Shown here: positions 25,861-32,976 of the stretch, one piece after another
How positions within the stretch are numbered: position 1 is the stretch's first letter
How the letters are laid out: every line of letters starts with the position of its first letter
Assembly (NCBI GenBank): GCA_963725415.1
Contig: CAVRZY010000243.1
Location: 7,525 to 71,524 of the forward strand
Length of the DNA: 64,000 bases
Origin: CAVRZY01 sp963725415
GTDB taxonomy: Bacteria > Acidobacteriota > Terriglobia > Bryobacterales > Bryobacteraceae
Direction of reading: 5' to 3'
The notes under the pieces: model-generated
What the model was told of the DNA's origin: nothing
Database searches by the model: none
Seen by the model: the letters and a program-made list of their open reading frames with translations, nothing else
Program-made: the position numbers and the translations under genes

Positions 25861-28800
25861 ATGTTCGTGATCCTTGTGCTGCTGATGGCGGCGGTTGGAT
25901 TATCCGCACAGACCCAGAGCGCGGTGGGCGTGCGGCTCATCTTCGGTCTCACCGATAAGGAGCAGGCCAAGTGGGATGGCTCGGTGACTGTCGAGGGCGC
26001 GCGTGTCGCCTCGATTGATCCGTGGCGGTTCGAAGGCGAGGATGCCATCCTGGATAACAGTTCCTGGCGTGTTTCCACGCACCGGATTCGCTTGTTCGGC
26101 GGTGGGCGGAACGGTCCTCCTCCCTTCGTGGCCAACGGCGTCGTCGTCTGGCTGGCGGGCGCCAACGACAGCACGCAACTGAGGGTGAAGACGGCGCAGG
26201 GCGATTTCACCGTGCGCCTCGCCGACATACCTTACGGCAAGATGCAGCACGCGCTGGACGGTCGCGTCATGGCCGACCGTATCCCTCCCGCCTCCGAGAT
26301 CACCAGCACGTCAGACGAGCAGGACTACCCCGCCGTGGCCGCGGATAGGAATGGGAACCTGTGGCTGGCCTACCTGGAGTTTCGTCATAACCCGGACCAC
26401 GACCGCATCCGAGCCAACTATCTCGAACCGCCCAAGGATTTCTCGGACATGAAGGCCCCCACGGGCGGCGACCAGATCCTGCTGCGTAAGTTCTCCGCCG
26501 GCGCCTGGAGCGAGCCGACCGCGATCACGCCTCCGGGCGGAGATCTTTATCGCCCCGCCATCGCGGTGGACGGCTCGGATCGCCCCTGGGTTTTCTGGTC
26601 CGTCAACGAGAAGGGGAACTTCAACCTGTGGGCCCGGGCCATCGAGAATGGCAAGCCGGGTGGCGCCCTGCAATTGTCCGGCGCGCCGGGATCCGATGTT
26701 AACCCGGTCGCCACCACCGACACCAAGGGGCGCGTCTGGGTGGCCTGGCAGGGCTGGCGGAACGGTCGAGCGTGCGTTTTCGCAGCCTGGCAGGAAGGCA
26801 ATCGCTTCTCCCGCCCTTACACGGTCGCTTCTTCCGCGGGCAACGAGTGGAACCCGGCCATCGCGGCGGATGCGAATGGGCGCGTCAGCGTCGCCTGGGA
26901 TTCCTATCGCAACGGCAACTACGATGTTTACGTTCGCACCGCCAACGCCCCCGGAAACTGGGGCAAGGAAACTGCCGTGGCGGCCAGCGCGCTCTATGAA
27001 GCTTACCCCTCGATCGCCTACGACCGCGAGGGCCGGCTCTGGATCGCTTACGAAGTGGGCGCCGAGCGGTGGGGCAAGGACTTCGGGGCCTACGACACCA
27101 ACGGCGTCGCCATCTACCAGGGGCGCGCTGTGAAGCTGGTGGCTCTGGACCGCGCCGGCCGCGTGATGGAAACCAAGACCGATTTGGCCGCAGTGTTGCC
27201 GGGTGCGGCAAACCAGCGGGTCGATTCCACCGCCCGGCAAAACGACTCGGATGCCTGGCTGAAGCCGGATCCCGAGGGCATTAAGAAGCGCCCGCCCAGC
27301 CGCACTCCAGTTGCGTCACGGGGTCCCAAGAACAGCCTGCCCAAGCTGCTGGTGGACGCTTCAGGCCGCTTGTGGCTGGCAGCGCGCAGCCCGCAGCCCG
27401 TCTGCTGGAACCCCATCGGCACAGTGTGGTCCGAATACCTGGCTTCCTATGACGGCTCGGAATGGACCGGCCCCATCTTCCTGTCGCACAGCGACAACCT
27501 TCTGGACAACCGGCCCGCCCTGGTTTCCACACGCCCGGGCGAGCTGATGGTCATCGGCTCGTCGGACTCACGACGCCAGTTTCATCTGATCGAAAAGCAT
27601 CTGCCGGGACAAGCTCAAGCCGCGGCGCGACGGCAGCGGGCGGCCACCGCGCCCGCTCCGGCGGACCGCGTGGTGGCGCCGGATCCCTACAACAACGATC
27701 TGCATCTCAATGTCGTCTCGCTACCCCCGGTGCGCGGCCCGGTCGCGCTCAAAGAAGCGGCCGCCGCCGCACCGCCGGCTTCCGATCCCATGGACGGCGT
27801 CGAGAAATCCGCCATCGCGACCATCCGCGAGTTCCGCGCGCCCAGCCGGTACGGCGCCTTGCGCATCGCGCGCGGCGAGTTTCACCGCCACAGTGAAATC
27901 TCCATGGACGGCGGCGGCGACGGAACCATCATCGACCAGTGGCGCTACATCATCGACCCGGCGGGCATGGAGTGGGTGGGCTGCTGCGACCACGACAACG
28001 GCGGCGGGCGCGAGTACTCCTGGTGGATCACTCAGAAGCTGACCGACATCTTCTATGTGCCCGGCAAGTTTTCGCCCATGTTCAGTTACGAGCGCAGCAT
28101 CGCCTATCCGGAGGGCCACCGTAACACGGTCTTTGTGCAGCGCGGCGTGCGGCCCTTGCCGCGGCTCCCCAAGGTCGCTGCGGAGTCCACCGGCAACGCC
28201 CCCGATACGCAGATGTTCTACAAGTATCTGCGGGAGTTTAGCGGCATCGTGGCCTCCCACACCAGCGCCACCAACATGGGCACCGACTGGCGCGATAACG
28301 ATCCCTCCACAGAGCCCGTGGTCGAAATCTACCAGGGCGACCGGCAGAACTACGAGATGCCTGGCGCCCCGCGCTCCAACTCGGCCGAGGATTCCATCGG
28401 CGGCTGGCGGCCCAAAGGCTTTGTCAACCTGGCCCTGGAGATGGGCTACAAGCTGGGCTTCCAGGCCAGCTCCGACCACATCTCCACCCACATGAGCTAC
28501 TGCAACCTGTTCGTCACCGACACCACCCGCGAGGCCATCATGGCGGCTTTCCGGCAGCGCCATGTCTACGGGGCCACGGACAACATCCTGGCCTACGTGA
28601 CCGGCGGGGACTACATGATGGGCGACGCGTTTTCGACCGCCCAACTGCCGGAGTTGCGCGTGCGGCTGACCGGCACGGCGCCCTTCGCCAAGGTGCATGT
28701 GATCAAAGACAACAAGTACGTCTACTCGACCGAACCGAAACAGGCCAGCGTGGATTTCACCTGGAAGGACAACGCCGCCCAGGGCGGCAAGACCAGCTAC

Positions 28801-28878
28801 TATTACGTCCGCGGCGAACAGGAGAACGGCGAGCTGGTCTGGGTCTCGCCGATGTGGATCACTTACACGGGCAAGTAG
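25861..28878 (+). CDS. Secreted beta-propeller fused to a PHP-like (DUF3604-like) metal-binding domain
   Basis: A 1005-residue protein with a signal peptide (MFVILVLLMAAVGLSAQ). Residues about 145-560 hold repeated propeller blades with an Ala-x-D-x-x-G-x-x-W-x-x-W pattern (VAADRNGNLWLAYLEFR, ATTDTKGRVWVAWQGWR, AADANGRVSVAWDSYR). A proline/alanine-rich linker follows near 590-640. The C-terminal 340 residues carry PHP-like metal motifs: RGEFHRHSEISMDGG, VGCCDHDNGGG, IVASHTSATNMGTDW, and QASSDHISTHMSYC. That set is typical of DUF3604/PHP phosphoesterase-like proteins. The propeller may position a glycan or polymer for the metal site. GGAGG stands seven bases before the ATG. Confidence 0.75.
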   Translation: MFVILVLLMAAVGLSAQTQSAVGVRLIFGLTDKEQAKWDGSVTVEGARVASIDPWRFEGEDAILDNSSWRVSTHRIRLFGGGRNGPPPFVANGVVVWLAGANDSTQLRVKTAQGDFTVRLADIPYGKMQHALDGRVMADRIPPASEITSTSDEQDYPAVAADRNGNLWLAYLEFRHNPDHDRIRANYLEPPKDFSDMKAPTGGDQILLRKFSAGAWSEPTAITPPGGDLYRPAIAVDGSDRPWVFWSVNEKGNFNLWARAIENGKPGGALQLSGAPGSDVNPVATTDTKGRVWVAWQGWRNGRACVFAAWQEGNRFSRPYTVASSAGNEWNPAIAADANGRVSVAWDSYRNGNYDVYVRTANAPGNWGKETAVAASALYEAYPSIAYDREGRLWIAYEVGAERWGKDFGAYDTNGVAIYQGRAVKLVALDRAGRVMETKTDLAAVLPGAANQRVDSTARQNDSDAWLKPDPEGIKKRPPSRTPVASRGPKNSLPKLLVDASGRLWLAARSPQPVCWNPIGTVWSEYLASYDGSEWTGPIFLSHSDNLLDNRPALVSTRPGELMVIGSSDSRRQFHLIEKHLPGQAQAAARRQRAATAPAPADRVVAPDPYNNDLHLNVVSLPPVRGPVALKEAAAAAPPASDPMDGVEKSAIATIREFRAPSRYGALRIARGEFHRHSEISMDGGGDGTIIDQWRYIIDPAGMEWVGCCDHDNGGGREYSWWITQKLTDIFYVPGKFSPMFSYERSIAYPEGHRNTVFVQRGVRPLPRLPKVAAESTGNAPDTQMFYKYLREFSGIVASHTSATNMGTDWRDNDPSTEPVVEIYQGDRQNYEMPGAPRSNSAEDSIGGWRPKGFVNLALEMGYKLGFQASSDHISTHMSYCNLFVTDTTREAIMAAFRQRHVYGATDNILAYVTGGDYMMGDAFSTAQLPELRVRLTGTAPFAKVHVIKDNKYVYSTEPKQASVDFTWKDNAAQGGKTSYYYVRGEQENGELVWVSPMWITYTGK

Positions 28879-28894
28879 CTTAGGGGCGTGGAGA

Positions 28895-28925
28895 TTGTTG
28901 TAGGTTCCGACTACAATTGTTGTAG
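28895..28925. promoter_or_regulatory. Probable autoregulatory operator of the HTH-nucleotidyltransferase gene
   Basis: TTGTTGTAG occurs twice as a direct repeat (28895-28903 and 28917-28925, 22 bp apart, two helical turns), and the first forms an inverted pair TTGTAG/CTACAA (28898-28903 and 28911-28916). It lies 12 bases before the start of the gene, whose product has a DNA-binding domain. The decayed second copy of this gene keeps a related ACTACAA...TGTTGT arrangement at 31764-31776. Confidence 0.5.
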
Positions 28926-28936
28926 AAGGTGACAAC

Positions 28937-29491
28937 GTGATCAACCTCCGCTCAGAACTCCGCCGCCGACTGTTGGGCTTCTACTTCGCCAACCCGCGCG
29001 CCAGTCAATACCTGCGGGAGCTTGCACAGCGCCTCGGAGTGGATCCAGCCAACCTCTCGCGCGAGCTTTCCTCCCTCGAGCGGGAGGGCCTTTTCCTTTC
29101 GCACACCCACGGCCGCCAGAAGTATTTCCACCTCAACCGCGACTACCCGCTGTACCAGGAATACCGCCGTATCGTGCTGAAGACGGCCGGAGCGCCGGGC
29201 CGGCTTCGCGAGGTGCTCGCTAACCTCGCCGGCGTCGAGCAGGCCTATCTTTATGGCTCGTTTGCCCGCAATCGCGCGGACGCGCAAAGCGATATCGATG
29301 TCCTCGTGGTAGGCCGGCCTGACCCTGCGCAGCTCGAGATGGCGATCGCAAAGCTCGAGCGCCAACTCGACCGGGACATCAACTACGTTCTGATGAGTCC
29401 CCGGGAGTTCACTACCCGGCGGGCGGGTGGCGACAGCTTTCTGAAAGACATCTGGCGACACGAACGAGTCGCGCTGGTCGCGGCTTCATGA
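28937..29491 (+). CDS. HTH-nucleotidyltransferase (MNT-type) antitoxin-like protein
   Basis: A 184-residue protein. The winged-HTH N-terminus (about 1-75; SQYLRELAQRLGVDPANLSR, SLEREGLF) is ArsR/MarR-like. It is fused to a minimal nucleotidyltransferase with the signature GSFARNRADAQSDIDVLVV (Gly107-Ser108, Asp119, Asp121). Partnered MNT proteins AMPylate HEPN toxins in HepT/MntA systems, and the next gene is HEPN-like. The GTG start is at 28937 (V-to-M INLRSELRR). The stop TGA overlaps the ATG of the HEPN gene, so they are coupled. The fused HTH gives autoregulation through the repeats just upstream. A decayed duplicate lies at 31758-32158. Confidence 0.8.
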   Translation: MINLRSELRRRLLGFYFANPRASQYLRELAQRLGVDPANLSRELSSLEREGLFLSHTHGRQKYFHLNRDYPLYQEYRRIVLKTAGAPGRLREVLANLAGVEQAYLYGSFARNRADAQSDIDVLVVGRPDPAQLEMAIAKLERQLDRDINYVLMSPREFTTRRAGGDSFLKDIWRHERVALVAAS

Positions 29492-29854
29492 ACAAGTTCA
29501 GACCTCAACCCGTCGATTGGGACCAGATCAGCCGGTTCCTTGACAGCGCTGCAAAGCTACGAGTCCATGTTGAAAGCCTCGCTGGGTTTCATGCTGAGTT
29601 TCGGCGTTCGTCCTAGGAGCCTGCCGGGACACCACATGGTCATCATCGAGTTTGCTGAGGAGAACTTGGGCACGGAGTTCAGGAACCTCATTGCCTTGTT
29701 CAACCGGATGCGAAGAAAGCGCCACCAGGCGATCTACGACGTGACGGGTCTCATCTCGCGACTCGAAGCCGAACAGGCTTTGGCCACGGCTGAAGAATAC
29801 CTGGTGAGGCTCCGAGACGAGATTCGGACGAAGAAGTCGCACGCAGGAACGTAG
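29488..29854 (+). CDS. HEPN-domain toxin-like protein, internally deleted and frameshifted
   Basis: The ATG at 29488 overlaps the antitoxin stop. The first frame gives MNKFRPQPVDWDQISRFLDS and a short run, then leaves the family pattern. The body of the protein is one frame over, from about 29550: YESMLKASLGFMLSFGVRP, PGHHMVIIEFAEENLG, and RMRRKRHQAIYD with the R-x4-6-H HEPN RNase motif. The N-terminal helix pair of the family normally has about 20 more residues between these parts, so a small deletion plus frame change is likely near 29545. The toxin is probably inactive unless the sequence is wrong here. Confidence 0.65.
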
Positions 29855-29868
29855 GAGACTTGGATGAG

Positions 29869-30663
29869 ATGCTGATCGGCTGCTGCGGCTGGCCTGAAGC
29901 GCGGGCCAGGTATTTCGAGCATTTTCCGGTGGTCGAGCTCCAGACTACTTTCTACCAGCCGCCTTCACCAGAGCTGGCCGAAAAGTGGCGCAGCCAGGCC
30001 CCGCCGGAATTCATCTTTTCCCTGAAAGCCTGGCAACTGATCACCCACGCGCCCTCCAGTCCCACTTACCGGCGGCTGAAAAACCCCATCCCTCTTTCTC
30101 AACGCAGCGCCTATGGCGGCTTCCGCCCGACTGCCGAAGTCTGGGCTGCCTGGGAGCATACGCTCGCCATCGCGCGGGCGCTGCGCGCCGCCGTCATTGT
30201 TTTCCAGTGCCCGGCCAGCTTCCGCCAGAGCGCGGAAAACAGGAAAAACCTGGCCACCTTCTTCGGCTTGATCGAGCGCGAGGGCAGGCTGCTGGCCTGG
30301 GAGCCGCGCGGGGATTGGGAGCCGGCCGTAGTGCGCGACCTTTGCCAACGCCTGGACCTGGTGCATTGCGTCGATCCCTTCCTCACGGAACCCACCTGGG
30401 GACAGGCGGTCTATTTCCGCCTGCACGGCCGCGACGCCTACAACTACGACTACCAGTATCGTGAGGAAGAACTGCTGTGGCTTCGAGACCTCGCTCTGCG
30501 CTACCAGGACCTCGGCAGAGATCCCGTCTACGTGATGTTCAACAACGTCTTCATGAAGGAAGACGCGCTGCGTTTCCACAGACTGGCGTCCAGCCCCCCT
30601 GGGCGTTCAAGTGCGCCAGCCGCACGCGCAGGGTCGCATACGCCCGGAACACCAGGGATTTGA
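29869..30663 (+). CDS. DUF72 family protein with replaced C-terminal end
   Basis: A 264-residue protein of the DUF72 (YecE-like) TIM-barrel family: LIGCCGWPEARARYFEHFPV, VELQTTFYQPPS, PPEFIFSLKAWQLITH, YFRLHGRDAYNYDY, and YVMFNNVFMKEDALRF. The function of DUF72 is not established. The start is ATG 29869 (or TTG 29860, nearer the GGAG). After ALRFHRL, where the family normally ends, the last 25 residues are antisense sequence of a sigma-factor 3' end. The same junction occurs in the second copy at 32162-32288, identical over 67 bases, so the convergent overlap predates the duplication. Confidence 0.75.
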   Translation: MLIGCCGWPEARARYFEHFPVVELQTTFYQPPSPELAEKWRSQAPPEFIFSLKAWQLITHAPSSPTYRRLKNPIPLSQRSAYGGFRPTAEVWAAWEHTLAIARALRAAVIVFQCPASFRQSAENRKNLATFFGLIEREGRLLAWEPRGDWEPAVVRDLCQRLDLVHCVDPFLTEPTWGQAVYFRLHGRDAYNYDYQYREEELLWLRDLALRYQDLGRDPVYVMFNNVFMKEDALRFHRLASSPPGRSSAPAARAGSHTPGTPGI

Positions 30664-30670
30664 CGGCCTG
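30544..30670. repeat. 127-bp direct repeat, copy 1
   Basis: Aligns without gaps to 32162-32288. Bases 30604-30670 are identical to 32222-32288. It contains the DUF72 3' end on one strand and the sigma factor 3' end on the other. Confidence 0.9.
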
Positions 30671-30690
30671 ACGGTAATGCCTCAGCAGGT
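30551..30690 (-). pseudogene. Remnant of ECF sigma factor 3' end
   Basis: Read on the minus strand this gives RQAVKSLVFRAYATLRVRL and AHLNAQGGW, identical over the first 23 residues to region 4 of the intact sigma factor at 32169-32795. Nothing upstream (above about 30690) matches the rest of a sigma factor. It is therefore the surviving tail of a duplicated sigma gene. Confidence 0.8.
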
Positions 30691-30786
30691 TTGAAAAAAT
30701 GCCAGGGCAGTTCGGGGACCTGCCCCACAAATCTGGCAAGTTGTTGATGTGGCGCAGGCGGCCGGCCTTGCGGCTGGACGCGGCCT

Positions 30787-31554
30787 TCAGCGCTTCCTGC
30801 GCCGCGACATCAGGACCAGGGCGCCCACACCGAAAGCCAGCAGCCCGAAGGTCGAGGGTTCCGGAATAGCCCCCGTGGATCCCTCAAGGATGAACGGCAG
30901 ACCCTGTGCCGTCCCCGTACCCAAGTCACTGACGTTGGCCCACGCTCCAGTGTACTGACGGGCGTTGCCGGTGGTGGTCTGTCCCAGAATCGTGACCAGC
31001 GGGTTGAACGGGCCGCCATACAAGCCGCTGCCCGCGAAATCCCAATCCAACCAGTAAGTGCCTGGCCCCAGGCTCACCCCCAGGGAAGCCGTGTTCTGCA
31101 TGATGGGGCGGCTTGTGGCCAAGAGGCCCGTGTCCAGCACACGGTAAATGTTAGAGAAGCCCGACGACAGCAAGCGGTTGGTCGTCGTATCGCCCCAAAT
31201 GACGCTGCCCCCAGCGCCCGGCGGTCCGTTCCAGATTTGCAGCGTGATTGCGGTGATCGTCGAGGGAGCCGTCGGCGCGTTCGTTTGATAAACGAACAAA
31301 ATCACCGAGCCGATGGTCCAGCCACCCCCGGGCACCGTGAAATCGTCAGCCAGACGATTCCCAGCCGACTGTTGAGCGCCGAAGCCGTAAGTGGTAAACC
31401 CCAGGGCTGTCTGAACCGCGCTGGCATCCGCCCCGCCAAAGCCCCCGCCCGGGTGGGTGATCAGCGGTCCGTTGTCATAGATGACGCCGGCATTGGCGCA
31501 GCACACCCAGAAAATGGCCACACTGGCCAGAAACAACGCCCGAAATGTTTTCAT
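30787..31554 (-). CDS. PEP-CTERM sorting-signal secreted protein
   Basis: A 255-residue protein with a signal peptide (MKTFRALFLASVAIFWVCCANAG after the start) and a C-terminal PEP-CTERM tripartite signal: IPEPST, hydrophobic FGLLAFGVGALVLM, basic SRRRKR. Such signals are cut by exosortase (EpsH/XrtA types), and the proteins are surface or matrix components; no exosortase is in the window. The middle is beta-rich with GAPGAGG-type loops (ITLQIWNGPPGAGGSVIWG), similar to other acidobacterial secreted proteins of unknown role. It lies between the two copies of the duplicated block. GAGGG precedes the ATG at 31554. Confidence 0.85.
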   Translation of the reverse strand: MKTFRALFLASVAIFWVCCANAGVIYDNGPLITHPGGGFGGADASAVQTALGFTTYGFGAQQSAGNRLADDFTVPGGGWTIGSVILFVYQTNAPTAPSTITAITLQIWNGPPGAGGSVIWGDTTTNRLLSSGFSNIYRVLDTGLLATSRPIMQNTASLGVSLGPGTYWLDWDFAGSGLYGGPFNPLVTILGQTTTGNARQYTGAWANVSDLGTGTAQGLPFILEGSTGAIPEPSTFGLLAFGVGALVLMSRRRKR

Positions 31555-31757
31555 GCTTTCCCTCGCAACGTGATCGGACTCAACGGCTCACGATCAGCGC
31601 TCCCCATTGTACTGGTGAGCCCCCGACATGGTCAAGGGCTTAAAGACCCTTAATAATTTTTTTCTGCTGGGAGCGGCCAGACGGGTACTAGTACCGTACC
31701 AGGTGGCCATGGATGTTCACAAGTAGCCCTGCCACGCACTTGAGACCGTGGTATATC
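31555..31757. other. Intergenic interval with 12-bp palindrome
   Basis: Upstream of the PEP-CTERM gene. It contains a T-tract (near 31660) and the perfect palindrome GGTACTAGTACC at 31684-31695. No gene is seen; a promoter for the PEP-CTERM gene should lie here. Confidence 0.3.
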
Positions 31758-32158
31758 TCGACTACAAGTGTTGTGGAATAACACAACATAACCTAGTTGC
31801 GCTCAGAACTGCGCAGGCGGCTGCTCAGCTTCTGCTTCACAAATCCGCGTGCCACCCAGTAGCTGCGGGAGCCTGCACAGCGCCTCGAGGTGGACGCAGC
31901 CAACCTCTCGCCCGAGCTTCCCTCCCTCGAGCGGCAGGGGCCTTTCGTTTCACACGCCCGCGGCCGTCAGAAGTATTTCCGCCGCACCAGGAATACCGCC
32001 GCATCGTGCTGAAGACGGCCGGAGCGGCGGACCGGGTCCGCGAGCTGCTCAGTGACATGGCCCGCGTCGAGAAGGCGTGCCTGTACGGCTCGTTTACCTG
32101 CAATCAGACCGACGCTCGTAGCGATGTTTTTGAGAGACATCTGGCGACACGAACGAAT
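31758..32158 (+). pseudogene. Decayed second copy of the HTH-nucleotidyltransferase gene
   Basis: The DNA aligns with 28906-29483: the operator-like CGACTACAA start, then RSELRRRL-equivalent, EYRRIVLKTAGA, and YGSFTCNQTDARSD where the nucleotidyltransferase signature begins. It has frame changes in the HTH part. After SD it jumps to the gene's last segment (DIWRHER-equivalent, GACATCTGGCGACACGAACG) and then straight to the DUF72 end, so the rest of the antitoxin, the HEPN gene and most of DUF72 have been lost. Confidence 0.8.
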
Positions 32159-32161
32159 CAC

Positions 32162-32288
32162 AACGTTTTCATGAAGGAGGATGCGCTGCGCTTCGACAGA
32201 CTGGCCTCCAGCCCCCCTCGCCGTTCAAGTGCGCCAGCCGCACGCGCAGGGTCGCATACGCCCGGAACACCAGGGATTTGACGGCCTG
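32162..32288. repeat. 127-bp direct repeat, copy 2
   Basis: Ungapped match to 30544-30670, including a 67-base identical run (32222-32288). It carries the last codons of DUF72 and the last codons of the functional sigma factor. Confidence 0.9.
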
Positions 32289-32795
32289 GCGGGAGCATCC
32301 CAGGGCCTGAGCAATCTGCGTGTATTCCAAACCTTCGTACTTGTGCAGAAGCACCACCGCGCGCTGCCGGGCCGGAAGCTCCGCCACGGCGCGTCGCACC
32401 TGCCCCGCTATCGCCTGCTGAATCATCCACTGGTCGGCTGTGGGCCGGGTGTCCCGAACACGCTCTGACTCACGGTGCAGACGCGAATTCAGGCTTACCT
32501 GATTCCTCTCACGCTGGTAGTCGCGCAGCCAGTTCAGCGCCACATGCGTCGCGATCCGGAACAGCCAGGTGGTGAACTTTGCGGTGGGCTGATAAGTGGC
32601 CCGCGAGCGGTAGACCCGCAGAAACGCATCTTGCGCGAGTTCCTCAGCGACAGCTTGGTTCTGGACCATCCGGAACAAGAACCTGACCACGGACGCCCGG
32701 TGTTTCTCCAGCAGCAGATCCAGGCACCCCGTTCGTCCTGTTTTCAGGAGCAGCATCAGTTGGGTGTCGGGTTCGAAGACCAGTGTCGCTGACAT
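32169..32795 (-). CDS. ECF sigma-70 factor (RpoE-like)
   Basis: About 208 residues from the start I prefer (MSATLVFEPDTQLMLLL at 32795; a start 21 codons upstream is possible, and neither has a strong ribosome site). Region 2 is FRMVQNQAVAEELAQDAFLR with KFTTWLFRIATHVALNWLRD. Region 4 is AVAELPARQRAVVLLHKYEG with YTQIAQALGCSRQAVKSLVF. No anti-sigma gene is adjacent. It is divergent from the large propeller genes, which it may control. The final 20 or so residues come from the duplicated junction with DUF72. The upstream region has a TTTAC-type double site shared with the kinase/regulator locus at 41 kb. Confidence 0.9.
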   Translation of the reverse strand: MSATLVFEPDTQLMLLLKTGRTGCLDLLLEKHRASVVRFLFRMVQNQAVAEELAQDAFLRVYRSRATYQPTAKFTTWLFRIATHVALNWLRDYQRERNQVSLNSRLHRESERVRDTRPTADQWMIQQAIAGQVRRAVAELPARQRAVVLLHKYEGLEYTQIAQALGCSRQAVKSLVFRAYATLRVRLAHLNGEGGWRPVCRSAAHPPS

Positions 32796-32862
32796 GTCAT
32801 GTAACTGGACGTACAGCCCGCGACGAGGACTGTTAAAAGGACGAAAAGAGTCCGTCAAAAAC

Positions 32863-32915
32863 GTAAACAGAAGCTGCTTACTGCAATTGCCTTACCTTCT
32901 TTACGTTCTGTTTAC
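32863..32915. promoter_or_regulatory. Inverted GTAAACAGAA / TTCTGTTTAC and TTTAC-N6-TTTAC site
   Basis: GTAAACAGAA (32863-32872) and its exact inverse TTCTGTTTAC (32906-32915) flank the sigma/propeller divergent promoter. The right arm also forms the tandem TTTACGTTCTGTTTAC (32900-32915): two TTTAC boxes 11 bp apart, as in OmpR/CpxR-type sites. The same spacing and boxes occur at 41175-41190 between the response regulator and kinase genes. Confidence 0.45.
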
Positions 32916-32976
32916 TTGCTCTTAACCAACTCACCTCAATCGTATGGGGTTTAAGTAACAGAAGGCGAAACAGGAC

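Noticed and set aside
31237..31653. 138-residue plus-strand frame
   Set aside because: Antisense to the PEP-CTERM gene, which has both a signal peptide and a sorting signal.
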